DNA from: Thermobifida alba
Lineage (GTDB): Bacteria > Actinomycetota > Actinomycetes > Streptosporangiales > Streptosporangiaceae
DNA length: 64,000 bases
NCBI RefSeq assembly: GCF_023208015.1
Contig: NZ_CP051627.1
Span: 4,570,422-4,634,421, forward strand
Direction: 5' to 3'
Shown: piece after piece, positions 8,426 to 17,270 of the stretch
How positions within the stretch are numbered: the first letter of the stretch is position 1
How the letters are laid out: every line of letters begins with the position of its first letter
The notes under the pieces: generated by a model
Told to the model about the DNA's origin: nothing
Seen by the model: the letters and a program-made list of their open reading frames with translations, nothing else
Databases searched by the model: none
Made by a program: the position numbers and the translations under genes

Positions 8426-9565
8426 TCAGCGGCGGGTGGGGCTCAGCCCCAGCATCATTCCGGCCAGGCCGCGCGGCTTGCCGACGAGCTCCTCGGCGAT
8501 GGAGCGCAGCACCTTGCCGGCCTCGCTGTCGGGGGCGTCGATCACCAGCGGGACACCCCGGTCGCCGCCCTCACGCAGCGCCACCTCCAGCGGCACCTGC
8601 CCCAGCAGCGGAACCTTGGTGCCCAGGGTCCGGGACAGCCCGTCGCAGACGGCCTGACCGCCGCCCTCCCCGAACAGGTAGACCCGTTCGTCACTGCCGG
8701 GCGCCTGGTAGTAGGACATGTTCTCGATCACGCCCGCGACCCGCTGGTGGGTCTGCGCGGAGATCGACCCGGCGCGCTCCGCGACCTCGGCGGCGGCCTG
8801 CTGCGGCGTGGTCACCACCAGGATCTCGGCGTTCGGCAGCAGCTGGGCCACCGAGATCGCGACGTCGCCGGTGCCCGGGGGCAGGTCCATCAGCAGGACG
8901 TCCAGGTCACCCCAGTAGACGTCGGCGAGGAACTGCTGCAGCGCCCGGTGCAGCATCGGGCCGCGCCACACGATCGGCTGGTTGCCCTGGGTGAACATGC
9001 CGACCGAGATGACCTTGATGCCGTGCGCGGTCGGCGGCAGGATCATGTCCTGGACCTTGGTGGGGCGGTCGCTGGCGCCCAGCATCCGGGGCACGGAGTG
9101 GCCGTAGATGTCGGCGTCCACAACGCCCACCTTGTGCCCCTGGGCGGCCATGGCGGCGGCCAGGTTCACCGTGATCGAGGACTTGCCGACCCCGCCCTTG
9201 CCGGACGCGACGGCGAACACCTTGGTGAGCGAGTTCGGCTTGGCGAACGGGATCTCCTTCTCCGCCTGGCCGCCGCGCAGCTTGGCCTGCAGGGCCTTGC
9301 GCTGCTCCTCGCTCATGACGTCGAGCGTGACGCGCACGCCGGTCACACCGGGCACCTTGCCGACCGCGGTGGCGACGTCCTTTTCGATGCGACCGCGCAT
9401 GGGACAGCCGGCCACCGTGAGGTAGATGCCGACAGCGACTGTGCCGTCGTCGTTGATCTCGACGCTCTTGACCATGTCGAGTTCAGTGATGGGGCGGTGG
9501 ATCTCCGGGTCCTGGACGGTGGCCAGAGCCGCGTTCACCTGCTCGGTGGTGGGTGTGGTGGACAT
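8426..9565 (-). CDS. mrp: Mrp/NBP35-family iron-sulfur carrier P-loop ATPase
   Basis: A 379-residue protein. The N-terminal MIP18/DUF59 domain has the conserved VAGCPMRGRIE. The ATPase domain begins with the deviant Walker A SGKGGVGKSS, followed by VDADIYGHSVPRM and the switch II segment DLPPGTGD. It resembles ApbC/Mrp scaffold proteins that transfer Fe-S clusters to apoproteins. The usual C-terminal CxxC of some homologs is not seen. The start ATG (MSTTPTTEQ) is the only good one before an open upstream frame lacking family similarity. The gene faces htrA, as in other actinobacteria. Confidence 0.93.
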   Translation of the reverse strand: MSTTPTTEQVNAALATVQDPEIHRPITELDMVKSVEINDDGTVAVGIYLTVAGCPMRGRIEKDVATAVGKVPGVTGVRVTLDVMSEEQRKALQAKLRGGQAEKEIPFAKPNSLTKVFAVASGKGGVGKSSITVNLAAAMAAQGHKVGVVDADIYGHSVPRMLGASDRPTKVQDMILPPTAHGIKVISVGMFTQGNQPIVWRGPMLHRALQQFLADVYWGDLDVLLMDLPPGTGDVAISVAQLLPNAEILVVTTPQQAAAEVAERAGSISAQTHQRVAGVIENMSYYQAPGSDERVYLFGEGGGQAVCDGLSRTLGTKVPLLGQVPLEVALREGGDRGVPLVIDAPDSEAGKVLRSIAEELVGKPRGLAGMMLGLSPTRR

Positions 9566-9686
9566 GCCATCAATGGTACGAAAGCCCAGGTGTGAAACGT
9601 GCAGGCGGCCTCGCCCCGGTGACGGGCCGCGGCGGAGCGTTCTTAACGCCGGTGATACACGGTCCGCTAGTAGTGTCGGACGGACG

Positions 9687-10841
9687 ATGGGAAATGTGTC
9701 ACCACCATGGCCGTCCGAACCCGATCCGCAGGAGCGGTCGGTTCCGCAGTATTCCCAGACGTGGGCGTCGCCCGGCCGCGCGGCGGGCCCGGGGGAACCG
9801 AACACGGTGTGGGCGTGGCCGCCGCCCGTCCAGCCGCCCCGGCCGCGCACGGACGAGCCGCCGCCGGGCGTCCCCTACCACCGGATGGCCCGCACCGAGC
9901 GGCACCGCTGGTGGCGGCCGCCGCTGGCCCTGGGCTGCGCGGTACCGCTGTTTTTGGGGCTGAACATCCTCCTGGTGATCGTGGTGGAACTGGGCAAGGC
10001 CGTCCAGCGCATCCCCGCCGACGTCGCGGAGACCGGGCACCCCGTGGCCGACCTCGCGTTCGAACTGCTGCTGGTCGTCCTGCTCATCCCGGCGGTGCTG
10101 TTCGCGGTGCGGTTCGTGCAGAAGCGCCGGGGCGGCTCGCTGTCCTCGGTGGAGGGGCGGCTGCGCTGGCGGTGGCTGCTGCGCTGTACGGCGGTGGCCG
10201 CGCTGTGCGTCACGCTCTCCTTCGCCGGACTCGTCGCGCTGCTGCTGGTCACCGAACCGGGCGAGGACGTGCTCGGCGAGTACGTGGGGACCGGCCTGTT
10301 CGTCTCGACCATGGTGGTCGTCGTGCTGCTGGTGCCCTTCCAGGCCGCCGCGGAGGAGTACGCCCTGCGCGGGTTCCTCATGCAGCTGGTCGGCGGCTAC
10401 GGGGACGCGTCCAGGCCCCGCAGGTCCGCGCCGGCCGCCTGGGTCAACCGCGTCTTCGCCGGTCCGGTGCCCGCGATCCTGGTGAGCGGCCTGGTCTTCA
10501 CCGTCATGCACGACTACTTCGACTGGGCGCTGGCGGACGTCGCGGTGTTCGGCCTGGCCATGGCCTGGATCACCTGGTACACCGGCGGGCTGGAGGCGGC
10601 GATCGCGCTGCACGTGATCCACAACGTCGTGGCGTTCTCCTTCGCCGCCTACGCGGGGGAGCTCGACCAGTCGGGCACCAGCGGAAGCTGGCAGGGACTG
10701 CTCGCCACCGTGGTCGAGGTGGGACTGTTCTGCCTGGTGGTGGTCTGGATGCGGCGCAGGTACGGGGTGCGCCACACCACGGCGGGCGGCCCCGCTCCCC
10801 AGCCGGCCGACACCGTCCCCTCCGGTTCCCGCCCGTACTGA
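9687..10841 (+). CDS. CPBP-family (CAAX/bacteriocin-processing-like) intramembrane protease
   Basis: A 384-residue multi-span membrane protein. After an 80-residue Pro-rich cytoplasmic tail there are about six to eight hydrophobic segments. The three family motifs are present: EEYALRGF (EExxxR) near base 10345, FTVMHDYFDW (FxxxH) near 10497, and HVIHNVVAF near 10612. The ATG at 9687 begins MGNVSPPWPSE and lies about 10 nt after a TAGTGT hexamer, so its leader would be very short. Substrate unknown; in actinobacteria such proteins are usually uncharacterised. Downstream lies the hairpin that covers the next gene's ribosome-binding site. Confidence 0.87.
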   Translation: MGNVSPPWPSEPDPQERSVPQYSQTWASPGRAAGPGEPNTVWAWPPPVQPPRPRTDEPPPGVPYHRMARTERHRWWRPPLALGCAVPLFLGLNILLVIVVELGKAVQRIPADVAETGHPVADLAFELLLVVLLIPAVLFAVRFVQKRRGGSLSSVEGRLRWRWLLRCTAVAALCVTLSFAGLVALLLVTEPGEDVLGEYVGTGLFVSTMVVVVLLVPFQAAAEEYALRGFLMQLVGGYGDASRPRRSAPAAWVNRVFAGPVPAILVSGLVFTVMHDYFDWALADVAVFGLAMAWITWYTGGLEAAIALHVIHNVVAFSFAAYAGELDQSGTSGSWQGLLATVVEVGLFCLVVVWMRRRYGVRHTTAGGPAPQPADTVPSGSRPY

Positions 10842-10860
10842 GGCGTCACGTTTCCTCCCT

Positions 10861-10887
10861 GGTCCTCCGGGTAGCACCCGGAGGACC
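10861..10887 (+). promoter_or_regulatory. Perfect hairpin sequestering the ribosome-binding site of the DUF6758 gene
   Basis: GGTCCTCCGGGT (10861-10872), loop AGC, then the exact complement ACCCGGAGGACC (10876-10887), directly abutting the ATG at 10888. The Shine-Dalgarno GGAGGA is inside the 3' arm. It lies 19 nt past the CPBP gene stop. It may block translation unless opened, or serve as terminator of the upstream gene. Confidence 0.7.
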
Positions 10888-11544
10888 ATGAAGACTGCTC
10901 CTTCGTGCCCGCGCTGTGGGCGCGCCGTCCACGAACCCGATCTGTGGTCGAGCGCGTGGCGGTGCGACGCGCACGGACCGGTGACGCCCCTGCAGGGGGT
11001 ACGCGAACCCAGCGTGACCTCCCTGGAGATCGTGCTCGACGAGGCGAGGGTGCCCGTCTGGCTGCCCTGGCCGCTGCCGAACGGCTGGGTCATCACCGGT
11101 TTCGCCGACGTCGGTGAGGAACGCACCGGCACCCTCGCCGCCGCGGTCGCCCTGTCCGGGCCGGCCCCGCTGGGCGGCGTCGGGGAACTGGTGATCGTCG
11201 CCGAGGAGCCGGGGATCGGCCTGGCCGCCCGGATCGCGCGGGTCGACGGCCCCGATCCGGGAGAGGGGTTCGACCGCGACCCGCCGGACGCCAAGGTCCG
11301 CAACGACGGCCACGAGATCCCGCTGTGGAGCGTCGACACGGGACCGGAGCGCGCCCTCTACGTCGGGGAGGCGATGGCGCAGTGGCTGTGGTTCGTCTTC
11401 AGCCCGGCTGACGCCGGGATTCTCATGTGCGAGATCGATTCCGTCCGCGACCTGCGCGACGCCCGCGACGTCGGCCCCTTTCCCGCCCTTCCCTTCGGGG
11501 CGCCGTCCCCGTTCCTGACCGAGGCGCTCAAACCGGTCGGCTGA
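10888..11544 (+). CDS. DUF6758 family protein (zinc-ribbon N-terminus)
   Basis: A 218-residue conserved actinobacterial protein. The N-terminus has CPRCGR plus a later Cys (WRCDAHG), a probable short zinc ribbon. The rest has conserved patches such as PVWLPWPLPNGWVITGFADV and a Trp-rich segment (MAQWLWFVFSP). These proteins are sometimes annotated phosphotransacetylase, but no catalytic evidence is visible, so function is unknown. Expression is likely controlled by the hairpin immediately before the start. It ends 26 bp before the leaderless PHP gene. Confidence 0.8.
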   Translation: MKTAPSCPRCGRAVHEPDLWSSAWRCDAHGPVTPLQGVREPSVTSLEIVLDEARVPVWLPWPLPNGWVITGFADVGEERTGTLAAAVALSGPAPLGGVGELVIVAEEPGIGLAARIARVDGPDPGEGFDRDPPDAKVRNDGHEIPLWSVDTGPERALYVGEAMAQWLWFVFSPADAGILMCEIDSVRDLRDARDVGPFPALPFGAPSPFLTEALKPVG

Positions 11545-11557
11545 GACGACGCTGGCC

Positions 11558-11571
11558 TATGATCGGGGCGA
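11558..11571 (+). promoter_or_regulatory. Leaderless-type -10 for the PHP gene
   Basis: TATGAT at 11558-11563, then 7 nt, then ATG 11571. Transcription starting at the usual distance would begin at the ATG itself. No clear -35. Confidence 0.55.
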
Positions 11572-12431
11572 TGCGCATCGATCTGCACTCCCACAGCTCC
11601 GTCTCCGACGGCACCGACGCCCCCGCGGCCGTCGTCGAGCACGCCGTCGCCGCCGGAGTCGACGTCCTGGCGCTCACCGACCACGACACGACGGCCGGGA
11701 TCGCCGAGGCCGCCGCGCACCTGCCGCCCGGTTTCACCCTGGTCCCCGGCATCGAGCTGTCCTGCGCCCACCGGGGCTCCAGCGTGCACCTGCTGGGCTA
11801 CCTGTTCGACCCGGACGACCCCGAGCTGACCGCCGAGCTGCGGCGTGTCCGGGACGACCGGGTCGTGCGCGCCAGGACCATGGTCGAGCGGCTGCGGGAC
11901 CTGGGGGTGCCGGTCACCTGGGACCGGGTCCGCGCCATCGCCGGGGACGTGGACGGCCGGGACGTGGTCGGACGCCCCCACATCGCCCGGGCCCTCGTCG
12001 AGGCCGGGGCGGCCGAGGACGTGCAGGACGCCTTCGACCGGTGGATCGGGTCGGGCAAGCCCGCCCACGTGACCCGCTACGCCCTGGACCCGGTGCGGGC
12101 GGTGCGGCTGGTCCGGGCGGCCGGAGGGGTGTGCGTGCTCGCGCACCCGGCCCGCGGCGAGGGCGAGCTGACCAGGGCGGTCCCCGACGAACTGGTGGAA
12201 CGCATGGCCGAGGCGGGGCTCAACGGGATCGAGGCCGACCACCCCTCGCACGACGAGGCCGAGCGGGCCCACTGGCGGCGGCGCGCCGCGGAACTGGGCC
12301 TGGTGGTCACGGGCTCCAGCGACGACCACGGCGAGCTGACCGGCCGCCGGCTGGGCTGCTCCACCACCGACCCCGACGCCTACGCCGCGCTGGTGGCCCA
12401 GGCGACCGGGGCCGCTCCGTACACGGGCTGA
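11571..12431 (+). CDS. PHP-domain phosphoesterase (RNase AM/TrpH-like)
   Basis: A 286-residue PHP protein. Metal-binding motifs: HSHSSVSDG at the N-terminus, LTDHDT near residue 35, GIELSC, CVLAHPAR and the C-terminal SSDDHG. All expected His and Asp ligands are visible. Proteins of this type are 3',5'-nucleotide bisphosphatases or 5'-3' exoribonucleases acting on short RNA. An in-frame ATG at 11559 overlaps the TATGAT hexamer, so ATG 11571 (MRIDLHSHS) is preferred. Confidence 0.88.
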   Translation: MRIDLHSHSSVSDGTDAPAAVVEHAVAAGVDVLALTDHDTTAGIAEAAAHLPPGFTLVPGIELSCAHRGSSVHLLGYLFDPDDPELTAELRRVRDDRVVRARTMVERLRDLGVPVTWDRVRAIAGDVDGRDVVGRPHIARALVEAGAAEDVQDAFDRWIGSGKPAHVTRYALDPVRAVRLVRAAGGVCVLAHPARGEGELTRAVPDELVERMAEAGLNGIEADHPSHDEAERAHWRRRAAELGLVVTGSSDDHGELTGRRLGCSTTDPDAYAALVAQATGAAPYTG

Positions 12432-12627
12432 CGCCGCCGGGGACTCTTGAGTACTTTTAACCATTCCATCCGATACTGGCTCCGGACTGGTCGGACACGG
12501 GTCGCGACGAGCCCGGACGCCTGCCCGGCATCCCCGCGCGACCTCGGCGGATACCCATGAACGGCGTCCGGCCGCCACAATAGGCCCGCACCAGTTGTGA
12601 GCCGTAAGCGAACCGAAGGGGCGGCAC

Positions 12628-13467
12628 GTGTTCTGGAAGCGGAAGGCCAAGAAGAAGGACGAGGCCGAGGCGGACGCCGCTGCGACCACCGTCAAGGAGG
12701 CGGACGAGGCCGCGGAGGCCGACTCCGACGGTGCGGCCGGGGCGGCCGAGGACGCCGCGGGCGGTGAGCAGGCGGAGGCCGGAAAGGACGGGGACGCCGC
12801 CGAGGAGGCGGAGTCCGCGGCCGAGGGCTCCGACGGCGACCTCCCCGTCGAGCGGATCGAGATGTCCGGGACCCTGGAGGTCGACGGCGAGGAGTACGAG
12901 GTCGTCACCAACACCTGGATCGTCCAGATCGACGAGGACGGCGTGGTCGTCGTCAACCCCGGCCAGGACGCCAAGGCCGTCCTGGAGGCGGTGGGCGACC
13001 GCGAGATCTACCTCGTGGCCTGCACCAACGGCTACCGGCCGCACATCGCCGGAGCGGTGGAGGTCGCCGAACGGGACGAGGCGCCGATCGCCGTGCACCC
13101 CAAGGAGCTGCGCCGCTGGCGCAAGGTCCACGGTGTGGAGCACACCCCCGAGATCGAGGCCGAGGGCGGCGGCAGGCTGACCATCGGCGACGTCGAGCTG
13201 GAGATCCTGCCCACCCCCGGCACCGCTCCCGGCTCGCTGTCCTACTACTTCCCCCACCTGAAGGCGGTGTGCAGCGGCGACACCCTGCTCGCCGGGAAGC
13301 TCGGCACGGTCGGCGACGGCTACATGGACTACACCACCCAGCTCGCCTCCGTCGGCGAGGTCCTGCTGGCGCTGCCCGAGCAGACCCGGGTGCTGCCCTC
13401 CACGGGCGAGGAGACCACCATCGGCGCGGAGTCCCAGAACTTCGACGCCTGGGTCGCCGGGGAGTGA
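12628..13467 (+). CDS. Metallo-beta-lactamase-fold protein with degenerate metal site
   Basis: A 279-residue protein. Residues 1-10 are basic (FWKRKAKKK) and about 11-72 are an Ala/Glu/Asp-rich low-complexity tail. The following domain has the glyoxalase-II-like strand order, but metal ligands are replaced. The expected THxHxDH is TNGYRPH at residues 133-139, so only the last His remains. The expected TPGHTPGS is TPGTAPGS at 196-203. PxHG is PSTG at 257-260. CSGDTLLAG at 215-223 keeps its Asp. It is therefore probably a non-hydrolytic binding or scaffold protein. Start GTG 12628 with GAAGGGG upstream. Confidence 0.8.
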   Translation: MFWKRKAKKKDEAEADAAATTVKEADEAAEADSDGAAGAAEDAAGGEQAEAGKDGDAAEEAESAAEGSDGDLPVERIEMSGTLEVDGEEYEVVTNTWIVQIDEDGVVVVNPGQDAKAVLEAVGDREIYLVACTNGYRPHIAGAVEVAERDEAPIAVHPKELRRWRKVHGVEHTPEIEAEGGGRLTIGDVELEILPTPGTAPGSLSYYFPHLKAVCSGDTLLAGKLGTVGDGYMDYTTQLASVGEVLLALPEQTRVLPSTGEETTIGAESQNFDAWVAGE

Positions 13468-13475
13468 GTCCGGAC

Positions 13476-13522
13476 GGCCGTGGCGCCGGCGGTTTCGACC
13501 GGCCGTCGCCGGTGCCACGGCC
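13476..13522. terminator. Bidirectional terminator hairpin
   Basis: GGCCGTGGCGCCGGCG (13476-13491) pairs with CGCCGGTGCCACGGCC (13507-13522) with one mismatch, between convergent genes. Confidence 0.6.
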
Positions 13523-13532
13523 GGAGCGGACC

Positions 13533-14405
13533 TCACCGGGGTTCCGCGCGGTTCCAGAAGTCGGTGAGGGCGGCCGCGGTGGCCTCGGGGGCCTCCACGT
13601 TGGGCGAGTGGGCCGCGGCGGGGATGACCACGCGGCGCGCGTCCAGCCGCTCGGCCATCTCCGACTGGGTCCCCGGCGACCAGGCGTCGTCGTTCTCGCC
13701 GTAGAGGACCAGCTGGGGAAGGTCGACCGCGGCCAGTTCGGCGGTGCGGTCCGGCGCGGAGGTCACCTCCTGCGCCATGCGGAGCAGTCCCAGCGGGTGG
13801 TTGGCGAGCATCCGCTCCCGCAGGAACACGTGGATCTCCTCGGGAAGCCCCCGGGCCTTCTGCGGCTCCTCGAAGTGCGCCCACCAGACCTGGTTGATCA
13901 GCTCCCGGGTCGGGGAGCCGCCGAGCACGGAGATCAGCCGCTGGGCCTCGGTGCGGCGGGGGCCCTCCACCCCGGAGGGGCCCGAACTCATCAGGGTGTG
14001 GGAGAGCAGCGGGGCCGTGCCCGCGAGCACGGTCTCGCGGGTGACCAGGCCGCCGAAGGAGTGCCCGAGCAGGTGGACCGGTCCCTGGCCGACGGCGTCG
14101 ACGACGTCGGCGACGACCCGGCCCAGCGCCGCGCACGAGTAGGCGTCCGGGTGGTCGCTGCCGGGCGACTGGTACTGGCCCGGCAGGTCGATCGCGTACA
14201 CCCGGCGTCCCGCCTGGGCCAGCGTCTGCAGCAGCGCGATGAAGTCTTCCTTGCTCCCGGTGAACCCGGGGACCAGGACCGCCGCGTGGAGTTCGCACCC
14301 CCCGACGACCGGAGCGGCCGCCAGAGCCGCGATCGGTCCGGACGGAGTGGAGACGTCGACACGTCGGACCCCGGGCGGGAGGGTCAGGAACCGAGGAGTG
14401 CTCAC
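13533..14405 (-). CDS. Alpha/beta hydrolase
   Basis: About 290 residues. The nucleophile elbow GHSFGGL is near the middle, an oxyanion segment VPGFTGSKED near residue 48, an acid in GENDDAW and the catalytic His in AAAHSPNVE. All triad members can be assigned. The YAIDLPGQYQSPG segment resembles haloperoxidase/esterase members. The M. tuberculosis region also contains a lipase-like hydrolase (LipV), but equivalence is not shown. GTG 14411 is in frame, but GTG 14405 lies 8 nt after TAGGGT (14419-14414), consistent with a leaderless start. Confidence 0.82.
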   Translation of the reverse strand: MSTPRFLTLPPGVRRVDVSTPSGPIAALAAAPVVGGCELHAAVLVPGFTGSKEDFIALLQTLAQAGRRVYAIDLPGQYQSPGSDHPDAYSCAALGRVVADVVDAVGQGPVHLLGHSFGGLVTRETVLAGTAPLLSHTLMSSGPSGVEGPRRTEAQRLISVLGGSPTRELINQVWWAHFEEPQKARGLPEEIHVFLRERMLANHPLGLLRMAQEVTSAPDRTAELAAVDLPQLVLYGENDDAWSPGTQSEMAERLDARRVVIPAAAHSPNVEAPEATAAALTDFWNRAEPR

Positions 14406-14513
14406 GTGCACTCACCCTAGACGAACACGGTGCGCGCGACGGCGTCCGTGCCACGCCGGGCCGCACCGCGCGGCGGCGGGGACCCGGCCCGGTGCACCGG
14501 CGGTTCCGGTGGC

Positions 14514-16031
14514 TCAGTTCTTCTGCTCGCCGCCCGTTCCGGCGCCGCCCCGGCTGCGGCGTCGGGTGCGCCTGCGGGGGCGGGCGGGGGCGTCCCCCTC
14601 GGCCGCGGCGGTCTGCTCGCCGGCGGCCTCCGTGGTCGACGGCGCGGTGGGCACACCGCGCCGGGTGCGCCTGCGGTTGCGGGACCGCCGCTGCCGGGGG
14701 CGTTCCCGCCCGCCCCGGTCGCGGGAGGCCCGTCCGGTCTCGCCGATGTCCTCCACCTCCTCGGCCTCCAGGCCGGCGCGTTCCCGCTGCTCCTGGGCGA
14801 GCACGCCCTTGGCGTCCGACGGGATCCCCAGCGCCTCGAAGAAGTGGGCGGAGGTGGAGTAGGTCTCCTCCGGGTTGGTGAAGGGCAGCCCCAGCGCCTT
14901 GTTGATCAGCTTCCAGCGGGCGACCTCCTGCCAGTCGATGAACGTGACGGCGGTGCCCGACCGCCCGGCCCGGCCGGTGCGGCCGATCCGGTGCGTGTAG
15001 GTCTTCTCATCCTCGGGGCACTCGTAGTTGACCACGTGGGTCACGTCGTCGACGTCGATGCCCCGGGCGGCCACGTCGGTGGCGACCAGCACGTCGACCT
15101 TGCCGTTGCGGAACGCCCGCAGCGCCCGCTCGCGCTGGCTCTGCCCGAGGTCGCCGTGGACGGCCGCGGCGGCGAAACCGCGTCCGCGCAGCGCGGTGGA
15201 GACCTGGTCGCAGACCCGTTTGGTCTGGCAGAACACCATGGTCAGACCGCGGTCGCGGGCCTGGAGCAGACGGGCGAGCATCTCCAGCTTGTCCAGCGGG
15301 TGGGTGCGGAAGACGTGCTGGGTGACCTGCTCGGAGTCGGACTGCCCGGTGTCGTCCTCGGCCCGCACGTGGGTGGGGCGGCGCAGGTACCTGCGGGACA
15401 GGGCCACGATCTCGCTCGGCATCGTCGCCGAGAAGAGCATGGTCTGCCGCTGCTCGGGGGTCTTGGCGAGGATGCGCTCGATGTCGGGCAGGAAGCCCAG
15501 GTCGAGCATCTTGTCGGCCTCGTCCAGCACGAGCGCGGCCACGTCGGACAGGTCGAGGTGGCGCTGCTTCTCCAGGTCCAGCAGGCGGCCCGGGGTGCCC
15601 ACGACGACGTCCACGCCGTCGCGCAGCGCGGTGATCTGCGGCTCGTAGGCGCGGCCGCCGTAGACGGTGACGATCCGGGCGTCGGTGCGCTTGCTCGCGG
15701 TGGTCAGGTCCGCGGCCACCTGGATGGCGAGTTCGCGGGTCGGCACGATCACCAGGGCCCGGGGCCGCTTGGCCGAGCCGGGCCGGGCGTGGACCCGCTG
15801 GAGCAGGGGGAGGCCGAACGCGAAGGTCTTGCCGGTGCCGGTGCGCGCCTGGCCGATGATGTCGGTCCCGGTCAGCGCCAGGGGCAGGGCCAGGGACTGG
15901 ATCGGAAAGGGAGTGACGATGCCCTCGGCTTCGAGGGCGTCGGCGATGTCGTCGATGACACCGAGGTCACGGAAGGTGGTCTGTTCTTTACCTGTGGTGT
16001 TTTCGGTGGTGGTCAGGGTCCATGCCTCCAT
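14514..16031 (-). CDS. DEAD-box ATP-dependent RNA helicase (RhlE-like)
   Basis: About 505 residues. Motifs in order: Q motif FPIQ, motif I ARTGTGKT, Ia PTRELA, GG, Ib TPGR, II VLDEADKM, III SATM, IV FCQTK, V TDVAARGIDV and VI HRIGRTGRAG. The C-terminal about 110 residues are Arg/Gly-rich (RRRTRRRSRGG), a typical RNA-binding tail. It corresponds in position to mycobacterial rhlE next to the MiaE-like gene. Role: unwinding of rRNA or mRNA structure, often in cold adaptation. The start ATG encodes MEAWTLTTTEN; the upstream open frame lacks family similarity. Confidence 0.92.
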   Translation of the reverse strand: MEAWTLTTTENTTGKEQTTFRDLGVIDDIADALEAEGIVTPFPIQSLALPLALTGTDIIGQARTGTGKTFAFGLPLLQRVHARPGSAKRPRALVIVPTRELAIQVAADLTTASKRTDARIVTVYGGRAYEPQITALRDGVDVVVGTPGRLLDLEKQRHLDLSDVAALVLDEADKMLDLGFLPDIERILAKTPEQRQTMLFSATMPSEIVALSRRYLRRPTHVRAEDDTGQSDSEQVTQHVFRTHPLDKLEMLARLLQARDRGLTMVFCQTKRVCDQVSTALRGRGFAAAAVHGDLGQSQRERALRAFRNGKVDVLVATDVAARGIDVDDVTHVVNYECPEDEKTYTHRIGRTGRAGRSGTAVTFIDWQEVARWKLINKALGLPFTNPEETYSTSAHFFEALGIPSDAKGVLAQEQRERAGLEAEEVEDIGETGRASRDRGGRERPRQRRSRNRRRTRRGVPTAPSTTEAAGEQTAAAEGDAPARPRRRTRRRSRGGAGTGGEQKN

Positions 16032-16565
16032 CTGGGCGGGCCGCGTACGCGGCGGATCGGGCGGACGGGTTCGGCGGCGGACACGCCGTGGTCGCGGCGG
16101 GTCGGCGCGGTTCGTCGGATCTGGGAGTCCGCGCGGCGCCGCGGTGCTCCTGGGCGGGGCCGTCGGGTGTGGTACGCGACCGGTCCCGGGCCGTCCGCTT
16201 GTCGTTGTCTGTCCACGGTGTGCTGCCGCCCTCGGCGGAAGCGGCTGCCGCCGGGGGAAGCGGCGTCCTCTTCCCTGCCGCGGTTCTGTGCGCTCGCACC
16301 GGGGCACAGAGCCGCTGCCGAACAGGTCGGTGCATCATCACTGCGCGGGCCTCCGTAGCGGGGCGACCGGCTGCGACGGGGCGCTTGACGTGCGACCGGC
16401 GGGCGCCGACCACGGCTACGAGTCTAGCCTGCGTGATCAATGCTGGATAGAACGCGACTTCCGTGCCTTGTCCACCTGTGGAGGAGAACGCGGAAGGACA
16501 CTCGAATAGTCCCGGGCCCCGGCAGCCGGAGGGAGGCCGCCGGCGGGGGCGCTAGGCTGAGGGAC
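16032..16565. other. Long leader of the DEAD-box helicase and divergent promoter region
   Basis: No convincing gene in 534 bp. A minus-strand -10 candidate TAGACT lies at 16426-16421, which would give the helicase mRNA a leader of roughly 385 nt. The minus strand contains an open Arg/Pro/Ala-rich frame reading into the helicase, most likely non-coding or a leader peptide. The plus-strand TAGGCT at 16553-16558 serves the MiaE-like gene. Confidence 0.4.
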
Positions 16566-16566
16566 A
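16553..16566 (+). promoter_or_regulatory. Leaderless-type -10 for the MiaE-like gene
   Basis: TAGGCT at 16553-16558, 7 nt, then ATG 16566. Confidence 0.55.
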
Positions 16567-17270
16567 TGAGTTCCGCAGCCGCTCCCGACCCCAGCCGGGC
16601 CGCCGCCCCCGCCGAGCGCGGCGTGATCGACCTGCTGGGACTGCTGGCCTATGCCGAGCTGGTCTCGTTCTTCCGGCTGGCCTCCGACGCCGAACTCGCG
16701 CCCACCCTGGAGGACAAGGCCGAGCTCGCGGCGTTCGCGGCCACCGAGCAGGCCCACCACCAGCTGCTGCGGCGCAGGCTCGTGGAGCTGGGGGTGGATC
16801 CCGAGGACGCGATGCGGCCGTTCGTCGCCCCCCTGGACGCCTGGCACGCCCGCACCACCCCGCAGACCTGGGTGGAGAGCCTGGTCAAGGCGTACATCGG
16901 GGACGGGATCGCGGCGGACTTCTACCGGCAGATCGCCGAGCTGACCGACGAGGAGACCCGGGAACTGGTCGCCGGAGTGCTCTCCGAGGAGGGGCGGGCC
17001 GAGTTCATCGCGGCCAAGGTCAAGCAGGCGGTGACCGACGACCCCACGCTGGCCGGACGGCTCGCGCTGTGGGCGCGCCGCCTGGTCGGTGAGGCCCTCA
17101 GCCAGGCGCAGCGGGTGGCCGTCGACCGCCCCCGGCTCGCCGAGCTGCTGGCCGAGGGGGAGTCGGGCGAGACGGGGCGCAACGGGGACCTGGCCGCGGT
17201 CAGCCGGATCTTCGCGAGGCTCACCGACGCGCACAACTCCCGGCTGCAGGCGATGGGCCTGGCGGGCTGA
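16566..17270 (+). CDS. Ferritin-like MiaE-type protein
   Basis: A 234-residue all-helical protein with ferritin-like diiron ligands spread as E in YAELVSFF, the EQAHH segment near residue 61, and later E residues (GVLSEEGRAEF). It matches the actinobacterial MiaE_2 family, related to tRNA-ms2io6A hydroxylase, always beside a DEAD-box helicase in this lineage. Whether it hydroxylates tRNA is untested. The gene is divergent from the helicase. Confidence 0.8.
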   Translation: MSSAAAPDPSRAAAPAERGVIDLLGLLAYAELVSFFRLASDAELAPTLEDKAELAAFAATEQAHHQLLRRRLVELGVDPEDAMRPFVAPLDAWHARTTPQTWVESLVKAYIGDGIAADFYRQIAELTDEETRELVAGVLSEEGRAEFIAAKVKQAVTDDPTLAGRLALWARRLVGEALSQAQRVAVDRPRLAELLAEGESGETGRNGDLAAVSRIFARLTDAHNSRLQAMGLAG

